Source: Shinisaurus crocodilurus (Eukaryota > Chordata > Lepidosauria > Squamata > Shinisauridae). Taken from it: a stretch of 64,000 bases of DNA. A program made the translations under genes and the position numbers. Location: the NCBI GenBank assembly GCA_021292165.1, contig CM037877.1:79602524-79666523 (forward strand), in the 5' to 3' direction. The notes below the pieces were generated by a model that saw only the letters and a list, made by a program, of their open reading frames with translations, was not told the origin of the DNA and did no database searches. Of this stretch, positions 11,391-21,479 are shown piece after piece (position 1 is the first letter of the stretch; the number at the start of each line of letters is the position of its first letter).

Positions 11391-14063
11391 CTATAATTGT
11401 TCATTATTCCAAAAATACAATAAATCTTGACAGGGTAAACTCCCTTTCCCCCTTTTAAACACATATTCCAAAAATAAACCCCAAATATCCTTAAAATTAT
11501 TTTTCTTTAATTGACCCCTTTTGCATTTAATATTACAAGTCAACATATCATTCAAAGCCATATCCCATACTTCCTTATACCATTCAGTAATAGTGAAAAC
11601 TTGCTGGATTTTCCATTTCCTTGCTATCATTAGTCTACCTGCCGTTAACAAATTTATGATTAATTCTTTAACATTTTGAGAACCGATCACCTTTTCCGTT
11701 ATTGTTAGCAAAGCTAGTTTAGGGCATACCTCTAAATCAACTCCAACAATTTCTGATATTTCCTCAAAAATCATTTTCCAAAAATCCATTACATTTTTAC
11801 AACTCCACCACATATGAGCATATGTACCCAATTCCTGACATCCTCGCCAACACATTGGAGAACATTTATTATCTATTCTATTTAATCTCACTGGGGTCAA
11901 ATACCATCTCCAAATTAGCTTATAAAAATTCTCTTTAATTCTTATAGACATATTTTTCAATATTCGCCTATCCCAAATCTTATTCCACTCATCCTTTGAT
12001 ATTTCCTCTTCAAACTCTGTATCCCAAACTATTTTAAGATTTTCTGCTTGCTCTTCTGATTTCTGCAACATTTTATATAACATCTTTGTAAGACCCCTAG
12101 CTGATGCATTTCCTTCTACAAGTTCTCTAGACATAACCACCTGCTCAAATGCAGTGAAATCCCTTTCATGCTCATGTCTCCTCTTCCATTTCTTACCCCA
12201 TTGTACTAATTGAATTAAATTTAACCAAGAAATTCTTCCTGCCCCAACCCTATCAATTATTTGCTGTCTTGTCTCCATTTTTTCCAGCCAATCCATTAAA
12301 GTTATCACCTTTTTCTCTCTAAAAATTCGTTCCAAATGTCTAACATTCTCGGGAAAATCTTCCATAACCACCACTGGAGTAAGCGGGGATATACCTGGTA
12401 AAAATATTTCCTTATTTCTACCCCAAATTTCTAACATATTTTTTAAAAAGGGATTTTCTAATCTTTTTGTCATAATATGTCCTTGTTTTGTAAATAAGAA
12501 TTTATCCACCCTATTACCCAATTCAAATGCTTCTATTTCCCACCACATAAAATCTTTTCTAACAATAATATCCATGATATATCTAAGTTGATTAGCTATA
12601 TTATACCATTTTAAATTAGGGAGACCAAGTCCCCCTATTTTTTGAGCTTTATACCATCTATTCTTAGTAATCCTTGATTTTTCCCCCCCATTACAATAGC
12701 TATTTAACATTACTTGCCACTCTTTAATTTCTTTCTCTGATATCTTATATGGTATCATTCTAAATAAAAAATTAAACTTCGGTAAAATCTTCATTTTAAT
12801 CAAAGCTATCCTACCAAACCACGATAATCCCAATTTTTTATAATCCTCTATTTGATTTTTAACTTCATCTTTTAGTTTTTTAAAATTACATTCCCCTATT
12901 TTATCCAAATCTTTTAATATATCAATACCTAAATATTTAATTATATTTTTTATCTTTATATCCACTCCCCTTTGTTTAAATCCCCTTTCCTCCAGTTTAC
13001 TATAATTAAATGTCATTATCTCCGATTTATCCCAATTAACTTTTAACCCTGTTACTTCTCTAAATTCATCTAAATGTTTCTCTATCCAATCCCAATTTTC
13101 TATAGGCCTTTCTAATGTTAACAAGATATCATCTGCAAAAAGGTTTATCTTACATTTGGTCTCTATTCCTATCCCCAGTAATTTCTTCTCCTGTCTTATC
13201 GAATTCGCTAACAATTCCATAACTAACACAAATAATACTGGGGAAAGGGGACAACCCTGTCTAGTTCCGCGGCCTAGGCTAATAGTTTCTGTTATTCCAT
13301 CATTTACAATTACCGACGTGACATTATGAGTATATAATTGGTTAGTAATACCTATAAATTTTTCTCCAAACCCCATAGTTTTTATTAACATCTTTAATGC
13401 TGGCCATTCCACACAATCAAAGGCTTTAAAAATATCCAATGCAAGAACCCCCGCTTTCAAATTATTTTTCTTTATTAAATAAATTATATTCAGAACCCTT
13501 CTTGTTAAATCTGCCATTTGTCTTCCTTGAATAAACCCACATTGATCTATCCCTATATACTTATTTAGAAAACTATTCATTCTTCTAGCTAAAATTGCTG
13601 TCAATAGTTTAGCATCTTGATTAATTAATGATATTGGTCTATAAGAACCTGGTTCTGCTAAATCCTTCCTTGGTTTCGGGATTAAAATGGTCAAGGACTG
13701 TTTCCATGACGGGGGGGTCTCTCCCCCCTGTAAAATATCATTAAACAACCGTTTTAACTTCGGAATTAACATTTTTTTAAAGACTTTATAATATTCCGCC
13801 CCCAGACCATCCAGTCCTGGCGTTTTCCCCTGTTTTAATTTATTTATAGCACTTTCTATTTCAATTTCTGTGAATGGTTGCTCCATTTTCTCTCTATCTT
13901 CATCCTGGATTTTTATTTTTAAATTTTTCTCGATATATCTTCTACTCTCAGCTTCCGACCATTTTCCTGCCTTATATAACTCCGTATAATATTCATGAAA
14001 AATTTTCAATTTATCCTTTACTAGATTATATTCTTTACCCCTCTTATCTTTAATCATCCCCAC
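11391..14063 (-). CDS. L1 ORF2 C-terminal part: reverse transcriptase and Cys domain
   Basis: This is the reverse transcriptase portion of L1 ORF2p (890 codons from a GTG; the true protein starts upstream in the endonuclease frame). RT motifs are intact: 'GKTPGLDG' (79-86), 'YRPISLIN' (141-148), the first catalytic Asp in 'LALDIFKAFD' (D210), 'RQGCPLSP' (268-275) and 'FADD' (309-312). Near the C terminus lies a CWRGC...H...C cluster (C-x3-C-x7-H-x4-C), the L1 cysteine domain that helps bind RNA. No stop interrupts it. It is joined to the endonuclease half across the A-run at about 14070-14090, where one indel separates the frames. Confidence 0.9.
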   Translation of the reverse strand: MGMIKDKRGKEYNLVKDKLKIFHEYYTELYKAGKWSEAESRRYIEKNLKIKIQDEDREKMEQPFTEIEIESAINKLKQGKTPGLDGLGAEYYKVFKKMLIPKLKRLFNDILQGGETPPSWKQSLTILIPKPRKDLAEPGSYRPISLINQDAKLLTAILARRMNSFLNKYIGIDQCGFIQGRQMADLTRRVLNIIYLIKKNNLKAGVLALDIFKAFDCVEWPALKMLIKTMGFGEKFIGITNQLYTHNVTSVIVNDGITETISLGRGTRQGCPLSPVLFVLVMELLANSIRQEKKLLGIGIETKCKINLFADDILLTLERPIENWDWIEKHLDEFREVTGLKVNWDKSEIMTFNYSKLEERGFKQRGVDIKIKNIIKYLGIDILKDLDKIGECNFKKLKDEVKNQIEDYKKLGLSWFGRIALIKMKILPKFNFLFRMIPYKISEKEIKEWQVMLNSYCNGGEKSRITKNRWYKAQKIGGLGLPNLKWYNIANQLRYIMDIIVRKDFMWWEIEAFELGNRVDKFLFTKQGHIMTKRLENPFLKNMLEIWGRNKEIFLPGISPLTPVVVMEDFPENVRHLERIFREKKVITLMDWLEKMETRQQIIDRVGAGRISWLNLIQLVQWGKKWKRRHEHERDFTAFEQVVMSRELVEGNASARGLTKMLYKMLQKSEEQAENLKIVWDTEFEEEISKDEWNKIWDRRILKNMSIRIKENFYKLIWRWYLTPVRLNRIDNKCSPMCWRGCQELGTYAHMWWSCKNVMDFWKMIFEEISEIVGVDLEVCPKLALLTITEKVIGSQNVKELIINLLTAGRLMIARKWKIQQVFTITEWYKEVWDMALNDMLTCNIKCKRGQLKKNNFKDIWGLFLEYVFKRGKGSLPCQDLLYFWNNEQL

Positions 14064-15229
14064 TAAGCTTTTTTCTTTTTTTTTTTTTGTGCTAATCTAG
14101 CCAACATTTTAGAGTTTTTATTACTATTCTCAAAATACTCCCTTTTTGTGTAAATCAAATTCCTTTGTACCCTGTCCAGTTCTTTATTCTCCAATTCTTT
14201 CCTTTTACCCTGTAATTCTGCAAAAATCTTTTTATCCCTCTTCTCTAAATACTTCTTTTCCAAATCCCTAATCTCCCCCTCTAGCTTTTGATAAAAAACT
14301 TCTTGTTGTTTCCTCAAATTTATTGCCTCTCTCAATCCTATTCCTCTCATTACACTCTTCATTGTATCCCATATTATCGCTTCAGTACATTCTTCTGTTT
14401 GATTAAATTCCCAAATTTCCCTCAATTCCTTCTCTATTTTCTCTGTTAAATGTTTATAATGAAAAATATTACAATTCAATCTCCATCTTTTCGCTTCTCT
14501 ATAATCCTTATGTATCTTCAAATCCATGTTAACCAAAGCATGATCTGTAACTTTTATCACTCCTATCTCTGTGCCCAGGACCCTTGAAAACAGTGTCCTG
14601 GACACAAAAATAAAATCTATCCTAGAATAATTCTTATTTGCTGATGAGTAAAATGTATATCTTTCCTCATTCCCCTTGACCCCTCTCCAAACATCTAGCA
14701 ACCCTTCCTTACTAATTAACTTATTCAAGATCATTAGATTATTTCTCTGATCTTCTCTCGTCGGATTGGATTTGTCTTTTCTTCTATCCAATACCATGTT
14801 AAAGTCCCCAGCCATAATAACCCTTTGATTTTGAAAATTACCCATTTCTTTAAACACATGTTGATAAAATTTTCCTTGATTTTGATTGGGAGCATAAACA
14901 TTAACAATAACATATTCTTCCCCTCCCAAGGTCCCATACATTATAATATATCTACCTGTATCATCCTTTTTCACCTTTAAAACATTAAAACCACAATTCT
15001 TTGAAATTATAATTGCTACTCCTCGCGATTTAGATGATCCACATGCTATCTCATATATTCTAGACCACCTCAATTTCAATTCATTGACTCCTTTCCTTGC
15101 CTGGTGCGTTTCTTGCAAGAATATAATATCTGCCTTATCCTTCTTTAGAAGTGCTTCTATTCGCCTTCTCTTAGTAACTGAACCTAGCCCCTTAACATTT
15201 AAAGTTGAAATTCTTAACTTATAATCCAT
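14063..15229 (-). CDS. L1 ORF2 N-terminal part: AP endonuclease
   Basis: This is the endonuclease half of L1 ORF2p, which nicks target DNA to prime reverse transcription. The APE-fold residues are all present: N11, E40 in 'FLQET', Y112 in 'YAPN', D142 and N144 in 'GDFN', D205 in 'SRIDFIF' and the D229-H230 pair in 'TDHALV'. The frame ends at a TAG (14065-14063) just after a Lys run coded by an A-homopolymer. The reverse transcriptase continues in a different frame. In intact L1s the two halves are one protein, so this is a homopolymer frameshift. It could be a true mutation or a sequencing or assembly slip. Confidence 0.9.
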   Translation of the reverse strand: MDYKLRISTLNVKGLGSVTKRRRIEALLKKDKADIIFLQETHQARKGVNELKLRWSRIYEIACGSSKSRGVAIIISKNCGFNVLKVKKDDTGRYIIMYGTLGGEEYVIVNVYAPNQNQGKFYQHVFKEMGNFQNQRVIMAGDFNMVLDRRKDKSNPTREDQRNNLMILNKLISKEGLLDVWRGVKGNEERYTFYSSANKNYSRIDFIFVSRTLFSRVLGTEIGVIKVTDHALVNMDLKIHKDYREAKRWRLNCNIFHYKHLTEKIEKELREIWEFNQTEECTEAIIWDTMKSVMRGIGLREAINLRKQQEVFYQKLEGEIRDLEKKYLEKRDKKIFAELQGKRKELENKELDRVQRNLIYTKREYFENSNKNSKMLARLAQKKKKKKA

Positions 15230-15493
15230 CTATTAACATCATTTTTTCTTTTTTGGTCCCCAAAAGTGAAAATAATACACAATAACATACCCCTTAACCC
15301 ACCCCCACATTCATCTAAACTATCCCCCCTGCTTAGCCAGGGCAACTTGCCCCACCCTAAACCTACCCACCTATCCCAGGGGGGGGGGAAAGGACCCATC
15401 ACCAGCCCGAACAGCAGCCCCTCATTCCCTCCCGGATAACTTCTTTATAAAACATTTTCTATTTCTTTTTTCTTCTCGTGTTGAAACGACCTC

Positions 15494-16393
15494 TTATACA
15501 ATTCCTCCACTGGCTCCTTCTTCTTCCAGTTGACCCATCGATTCTGGACCCTCCGCATCATCATGAAGCCCCAACTCTCCCAGCAGGCCCATGCCTTGAT
15601 CACATGATGAGATCTTGTATCTCTTACTGTTCCACACAAAAGTAAGAAAAACTGGGTAACCCCAATTGTATTGTAATCCCTTTCTGATCAAGACTGCTGT
15701 ACACGGTTTAACACTTCGCCTCCACTTTATTGTTTGCTGACAAAGATCATTGTAGATTTGCAAAGTAGCCCCCTTAAAAGCTACTTGACCTTTCTTTCTA
15801 ATCTCTTTCATGAAGACATCCTTCTTGTATAAATTTGCAAATTTCAGTACAACATCTCTGGATGTCATACCACGCCTTAATGCTCCCACTCTATGCACAA
15901 TCTCAATGTCCATATCATCCCAAAAAATTGTTTCTCCAGAGACAGCTTCATTCATCCATTCCAAAATACTGCCTCTTAACTTATATCCAGTCTCCCCCAT
16001 CTCCATGGGGAAGCCTCTGATCCGAATGTTGGAACGACGTTGCCTGTCTTGCATGTTAATCATCTGTATTTCCATCTCATTAAATTTCATTTCATACTTT
16101 TCAAAACTTTTTTCATCCTTCACCTGGAGTTTTTCCACCTTATCCACTCTAACTTGCAGCTCTTTAACTTGAACCCCTAAATGATCTATGGTCTTTCGCA
16201 TGTGCTTCATATCCTCTTGATGCAGATTTTGAAATTTCTCAATTGCTTCTATTTGTTTCTGCTGGCCTGCTTCCATAGAGCTTTGAAACTGTAATAGAAT
16301 TTTCTCCCAATCTGGTGCTGCCCCTTTAAGCTTGGCTGGAGATGTTGCCTTTGGCTTGGCACCAGCAGGGAATTTGCCAGCTGAATCCGCCAT
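15494..16393 (-). CDS. L1 ORF1 protein (RNA-binding chaperone)
   Basis: L1 ORF1p coats the L1 RNA as a trimer and acts as a nucleic-acid chaperone in the cytoplasmic L1 particle. I chose the ATG at 16393 (A at -3 and G at +4), giving 299 residues, near the usual size. The same frame is open upstream to an ATG at 16690, but that part is basic and low in motifs and lies in the expected 5'UTR. Residues about 42-118 are a heptad-like coiled coil. An RRM-type core starts at 'RRSNIRIRGFP' (119-129). The C-terminal domain runs about 160-262 ('DIEIVHRVG', 'RKGLQYNWGYP'). The tail after 263 is acidic and glycine-rich. No internal break is present. Confidence 0.88.
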   Translation of the reverse strand: MADSAGKFPAGAKPKATSPAKLKGAAPDWEKILLQFQSSMEAGQQKQIEAIEKFQNLHQEDMKHMRKTIDHLGVQVKELQVRVDKVEKLQVKDEKSFEKYEMKFNEMEIQMINMQDRQRRSNIRIRGFPMEMGETGYKLRGSILEWMNEAVSGETIFWDDMDIEIVHRVGALRRGMTSRDVVLKFANLYKKDVFMKEIRKKGQVAFKGATLQIYNDLCQQTIKWRRSVKPCTAVLIRKGLQYNWGYPVFLTFVWNSKRYKISSCDQGMGLLGELGLHDDAEGPESMGQLEEEGASGGIV

Positions 16394-16803
16394 TTTTCCG
16401 CCCTTCCCCCTTGCTGTCTCGGAACTTTCACTACCTCGTATCTTCTTATCAGGACCCAGTTGCTCAGTTTGATAAGAACATTCAATATCTTTAGTGTCAA
16501 GGATCCTAATTAGCCTTTTCAAACTGTTATCCGAGGGATGCGCCCGATCGCGTTTCCAAAGAGGGGGTAGGGACTTTTTCACCCGTCTGGAGCTCATAAA
16601 CAATCCAGAGCGAAGCACATCAAAGAAAGCTATTCTTGTTATTTCTTTATTAGCTCTATATCTGCATACCTTCCAGAAAGTAAACAGCAAAGGAGTTTAA
16701 ACTCACGATTTGTCTTTCCTGTGTATTTGCAGATGTTTTCAAATCATTCCGGGAGCTCAGCAGAAAAGCTACTGCTCCATAGCCAGCGAAGGCTCCTCCC
16801 CCC

Positions 16804-17518
16804 ACTTGTTTGTTTTCTGAGCAAATATCAAAGTGCTGGTTATTAACTCTAAAGCCCTAAAAAGGTTAGGGGCAATTATCTGAAGGACTGTCTTCTTCCA
16901 CAGGGCTGGCAGCAAGTTAATGAGGGGGCCCTGGGCCAAGCGCCCTCCGGTGGGCCCCATAAGCTTATCTTGCGGTGACAGTACCAGCCCCAGCACTCCA
17001 AGCTCAGAGCTGCCATTTTAATTTCCTAAAATGCCTCAGAACCCCTGACCTAGTGGCACTCCAGGGCACTGAGAGAAATTAAATGATAGTCCTCAGACCA
17101 AGCCACCTGCTGCAGGAGGCCTGGGGCAAGGGTCAGCATGAATGGGCCCTGCTGAGCCACTGAAGTCCTGGCGGCTGCCCTAGTATGACAGATGCTGGCA
17201 CTGACCCTGCTCTCCCACTGCAATCATTATCCGAAGTCTTGCTCATGATCTTGTTGCCATCAGATATTAAGTTGGCCAGAACATGGGACTAGGCCTTTTC
17301 AGTTGTGGTGCTCAGGTTGTGGGAATCCTGTCTGGCCCCGTCTTAATTGGCTAACTAAGGGGGATGCACAAAAGTCTTCATGGAGAAGGTGGTTTTCAAG
17401 GAGGGAAGAGAGATATATCAATGTAGGTATTCTGCCAGGGCGTCCTAGGTATTAAGGAGCAGCAGGGAAGAATGGGTAGATATAAGGGACATTTCAGTGG
17501 CTGAGGATAATAAAGTTG
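16804..17518. other. Non-coding stretch with a possible decayed hAT
   Basis: Positions 16902-17208 begin CAGGGCTGGCAGC and end in the rough complement GCTGGCACTGACCCTG, with 'ggccct' blocks inside. This suggests an old non-autonomous hAT copy. Its flanks give only an imperfect 8 bp duplication, so the call is weak. Nothing else is recognised. Confidence 0.35.
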
Positions 17519-17772
17519 AAAGAGTGTTCAGTTCTGGTCACTGCACCTAAGAAAGGATATTGCAGAGTTGGAAAAGGTGCAGAGAAGGGCAACTAAAATG
17601 ATCAAGGGGATGGAGCAACTCCCCTAGGAGGAAAGGTTACAACATCTGGGACTGTTTAGCTTAGAAAAGAGGTGAGTAAGAAGAGACATGATAGAGGTGG
17701 GAGATTTAGGACAGATAAATGGAAGAACTTCTTCACAGAGCACATAGTTAAACTATGGAATTCACTTCCACA
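17519..17772 (+). mobile_element. CR1 LINE 3'-end fragment
   Basis: Plus-strand CR1 3' region with the typical order: 'ttcagttctggtcactgca', 'gagttggaaaaggtgcagagaagggcaac', 'gggactgtttagctt', 'agacatgatagaggt', 'ggaattcacttccaca'. It codes for the decayed end of the CR1 reverse transcriptase followed by 3'UTR. It is truncated at both ends. Confidence 0.7.
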
Positions 17773-18533
17773 AGATGTGGACAGACAGGGATATATTGGA
17801 AAATAAAGACTGAAAGACAGGATGTGATAAGATCATGGAGAACTTTAAAGGTAAGACAAGAAGTTGCGTTGGATGTGGAGGGTCATGGGAAACCAATAGA
17901 GGCATCACATTTTAGGATGTTGGTATGATGTTGGTATTTTCTGATGGTTGCTTAATGCATTTTTGTGGATTTGGCTTAGGGAGATATATATTTTTATTAA
18001 TAAATGAAGCAAAGTAGGCATCAAGCTACTCCCAAACCATATAGGTAAGCAACTACACACATATCAGCTACAACTTGAAGAGGGCCCAAAAATGGACCAG
18101 GAGCCAATGCAGCTGTGATCCCAATGTCTGGTCCAATTTACCAGCCTAGCAGCTGTACTCTGAACTAATACAGTGTCTGGACAATCTTCAAAGATAGCCC
18201 CAGGAAGAAGATAGCCCACTCAGATCTTCACCCAGCTGCCACAGAAAGCTCCATATAGCAGCTCCTCTTCCGAGGTCCATGTCACAGCCACAGATGAGGA
18301 TGGAGAGAAGAAAAAGGGAGTGTGCTGGTAGGGACTCGGGAGGGGAGGGCGAATGCTAACAGCCCATTAGATGCCAGAGACCCATCTAATGGAAACATTT
18401 TAAAAGGAGGTTGGAGAGGAGGACAGCAGCCTGGCAGGGCATAGGAATCTTGGAAGTCTGCGAGATCGAAGGTTTCCATCTAATGGGCAGCAACCCAATA
18501 GGGTTGTGCCCTAAAGAGTTCAGGTTTTTAAAT
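17773..18533. other. Non-coding stretch with antisense L2 fragment
   Basis: Positions about 18085-18215 ('aggagccaatgcagctg...agctgtactctgaac...gatagcccc') match, in the same order, the antisense L2 seen at 59740-59860. This is therefore a decayed minus-strand L2 piece. Similar L2-like wording occurs at 17820-17900. No gene was seen. Confidence 0.5.
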
Positions 18534-19308
18534 TCCAAAATCCACATTAAATTCCAAAATCCTTACCTTTATTAGGCCAACTCAAAGGTCACAAAAAACA
18601 TGCAAGCTTTCAAAATCTCCAGTTCTCTTCTTCGGACTAGATGTTACAAAAAAGCAGGTGGGGAAGGGGAAATAGGAGAAGAAGAAAGGGTTGATTTGAT
18701 GTTGAAGTCATGATGTCGGCATGGTCAGAGTCTTAAGATGAAATGGGGAAGAGGGTTTGCAGACATTCAAATTGGGCTCTACCAGGTGATCTGATGGTTT
18801 CAGGTTTTACCTGGTTATGGTTTTACCTGGTTTACCAAGTTTACCAAGAAAGAATCAAACAATGGTTGATTGTCCATTTTTGAAATATAAAACCGTGCTG
18901 TTGGTCAGACCTGTCTCCACCCTGGGTTTTCTTGATTGGTGGAAAACAGAAGTAGAATGAAACTAGGCAGTCTTTATATTAACAAAGCTGGAAATGATTT
19001 TAGATGCTGTACTAGGTTAAAAAAAAAAGTCATTAGAAGCCAGATTGGGTAGTTTTACTTAATTGGAGGGAATGAACCATCAGAGAATAAAGTCCCAGTG
19101 TCAGGTGATATAATATCCCCTTGCTAAGTGCAGGGTCCCATGGCTGCAAAACTATATTATGTATTCTTGGCAAACAGAAAAGGTAGCTGTGTAGGCCATA
19201 CTTTTTGTAGCATCATACCTGATGAAGAGATATGGAGATCTTGAAAGCTTGTACATTTTTGGTGACCTTTGAGTTAGCCTAAGAAAGGTACTACACTAAT
19301 GTGGATTT
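18534..19308. mobile_element. Inverted-repeat-ended element of unknown class
   Basis: The left arm (18534-18650) and right arm (19205-19308) are imperfect inverted repeats of about 100 bp sharing AATCCAAAATCCACATTA and 'ccaactcaaaggtcac'. The right arm holds a CTGATGA...GAAAGCTTG segment (19219-19250), and the left arm holds its decayed complement. The unit between them encodes nothing. It could be a Penelope-like or DNA element. I see no target duplication. Confidence 0.5.
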
Positions 19309-19589
19309 TGGATTATTATTATTTTTTTAATTTGTATGGCCCAAACATGGTTACCTTTGCTTTTTTGTGACTTGGAGAATACCTAACTTAGCCATTCAAC
19401 ATGGGGGGGGGGCAGTGAGGATATTGCCTTTCTCATTGCCCTCCACAAGTTGGAGAAAACCATCTGCAGAGGGATGTGTTTTCTGGTTATGTCACTTAGA
19501 ACCTTGATTTTCCAGGGTTCAAAATTACACGGGGAACCTACATGAGGAGAGAAGGCTCCTAGCTTCAGACATTATCCCTCCAATTAGTG
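19309..19589. other. Unassigned short gap
   Basis: No recognisable feature apart from a G-run at about 19402-19411. Confidence 0.5.
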
Positions 19590-19597
19590 GTGGACAA

Positions 19598-20286
19598 CAG
19601 GGATGTTGAAGAGTCCTTGGTCTCGAGTCACGAGTCGAGTCACGAGTCTTTGGACCCGAGTCTCGAGTCCGAGTCCTTGGTCCAAAATGGTGACTCACAC
19701 GAGTCCGGAGTCCCGAGTCACTCCCAAAGCTGACTCCACGAATCCCTATTAAAATCAATGAAGTTTTTTCCCAACAAAATAAGGCTACTTCAGATGTGTG
19801 GTTTAAATAAATTCTAGGCACGTGTGCCTTTTTATTTCAAAACTCTGCAACTGATTTTGGCAAGAACAGACCAGGCAGACAAACCCAAAATAACCAGGCA
19901 GGCAGAGGAGGCAGGGAACCCCAAAGCAGGCAGGCAGAGGCCTTTGACTTGGACAATTCAAACTGTGGAACTGGTTAAGAAGAGACCAGGCAGGCAGAGG
20001 AGGCTGGGAACCCCAAACAGGCAAGCAGAGGCAGCCAAACCCAAAATGTCTGAAAGGTTGCATTTTAGGAAAATGATTTTAAAAAATAAACTTGCTGTAC
20101 TTCCTAAAACCTATCCATGTTGCATTTGAGGAACACGATTTTGGAACATGAGTCCTTGGTCTCGAGTCCTCCAAGTCCGAGTCTCGAGTCCCATTAAAAA
20201 TATTGGGACTCGAGTCCGAGTCGAGTCAGAGGAGGGACTCAGTCCGACTCACGAGTCGAGTCCTCGAGTCCGAGTCCCCATCCCTG
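19598..20286. mobile_element. Non-autonomous hAT with GAGTC subterminal arrays
   Basis: A 689 bp element with perfect 8 bp ends CAGGGATG/CATCCCTG, flanked by the perfect 8 bp target duplication GTGGACAA (19590-19597 and 20287-20294). Both features are diagnostic of hAT transposons. Just inside each end are dense, mutually inverted arrays of CGAGTC/GACTCG words (about 19618-19735 and 20150-20277). The centre holds a degenerate tandem repeat of 'gaccaggcaggcagagg' units at about 19868-20036. It encodes no transposase. The short open frames (19525-19821 and 19803-20063 minus, 19824-20129 plus) are repeat artefacts. Confidence 0.93.
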
Positions 20287-20294
20287 GTGGACAA

Positions 20295-21324
20295 TGATGA
20301 TGGTGATGGTGGTGGAGAGGAAAGGAGCTAGTGTGTTTGTCCTTGCTGTTCTGCCACATGTGCTAATTGCACTCAGAGGAAAAATGCCTGAATAGAGCTC
20401 TCACCTTTCATAGAAACTTGAGTGCCATGGCTCACAGGATCTCTGCTCACTCTACAGTTTTTCTCTGAAATTTATCATAGGTATTTCCACTGCCTGAGGG
20501 ATCCCCCCCCCAACCTGATGTGAGTCATCATGCACCATCCTTCCTCTGCCTTGCCCAGTGTCTGTCCATTCTTGCACATATTTGCCTGATGCTGCATTGT
20601 TGTTTTAGCCATTGGCAGCAGGTTCATCATGATACCATTGGCACATATTCTGTTGTATCATGCCAGTGGCGCTCAATCTTGGTGATCACGAGCACATTCA
20701 GTTCACCTCTGTAATAACACTGCATCAGGCATGTGCTTGAGGCTCCAACACTCAATGCACCATATTGCCACAATGCTATTATTTAAGGAAAGGGATTTGT
20801 TTACAACCCGTTGAGGAATCAGCACACTACAGAGGATGAAGGTTTTAGCATACATTCTGTTTGTCTCATATGACATATGTGTTTATTTTTAAAGCAGTTA
20901 CAAGGTACACATGGAACCTGCTGCAATACATGTCGCAGTGCGGAATGCTGCTGTTCAGAGTGCCAGCCAGCCAGCCATGCCCCTTTTCAAATTATTCCAT
21001 TCCATTCTTCCCATCCTCCAGTTTTCCATTTCCCCTTCCAATCAGTCTGCATGCCATGTCCACTAAGTATGGACAGTCCTCATTGGGCTGTTGTGGGTTC
21101 CCCTCCTTCAGGGTTTTCCCCCTGGAGATTTGTTTTTGTAGAAACCTCAGGATTCCCCCAAGCCTGCTAATATTGCCCTCTTGTTATCATTTTGGCTACA
21201 AAAGGATCCACAGTCAAAAAATGGGTTCACTATTAGTATATAGGATACCCCACGATAAAAAATAAAAAGAAATTGCTGGGACCTCTCACAGAAAGGTGTA
21301 CCACTTGCCACCACAGGGATGATG
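20295..21324. other. Unassigned non-coding stretch
   Basis: No family motif appears in any frame. Overlapping plus frames at 20861-21265 and 20877-21170 lack recognisable domains and I see no support for treating them as genes. Confidence 0.5.
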
Positions 21325-21332
21325 ATGTAGTG

Positions 21333-21467
21333 CAGTGTTCTCCAACCTTGGGTCCCCAGATGTTTTTGGCCTACAACTCCCAGCATGCCCCAGCCAGTGT
21401 AGCTGGCTGGGGCATGCTGGAAGTTGTAGGCCAAAAACATCTGGGGACCCAAGGTTGGAGAACACTG
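21333..21467. mobile_element. 135 bp hAT fold-back MITE, copy A
   Basis: The whole element is a near-perfect inverted repeat from CAGTGTTCTCCAACCTTGGG to its complement, with only about 5 bp of loop around 'agtgtagct'. It is flanked by the exact 8 bp target duplication ATGTAGTG (21325-21332 and 21468-21475), which marks a hAT insertion. A sister copy of identical length is at 47229-47363. As RNA it would form a long hairpin. Confidence 0.93.
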
Positions 21468-21479
21468 ATGTAGTGAGTG

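Larger units (their letters stand above)
11271..16803 (-). mobile_element. Full-length L1 LINE
   Basis: A complete L1 of about 5.5 kb. On the minus strand it starts at 16803 with GGGGGGAGGAGCC, the G-rich start also found at the 5' ends of mammalian L1s. It has a 5'UTR of about 410 bp, ORF1 (16393-15494), a 264 bp gap, ORF2 (15229-11391), a 3'UTR of about 100 bp with an AATAAAAT signal, and a poly(A) tail seen as T's at 11271-11292. The 14-15 bp repeat ACTTGTTTGTTTTCT flanks it (11257-11271 and 16804-16818), the mark of target-primed reverse transcription. Full length, intact target duplications and nearly open frames suggest a recent insertion. Confidence 0.95.

Noticed and set aside
19618..20277. 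CRISPR-like or satellite array of GAGTC words
   Set aside because: The words vary in spacing, are inverted between the two ends, and lie inside clear hAT termini in a vertebrate genome.
20861..21265. 134-codon plus frame
   Set aside because: Two frames overlap here, neither has motifs, and composition is ordinary non-coding.
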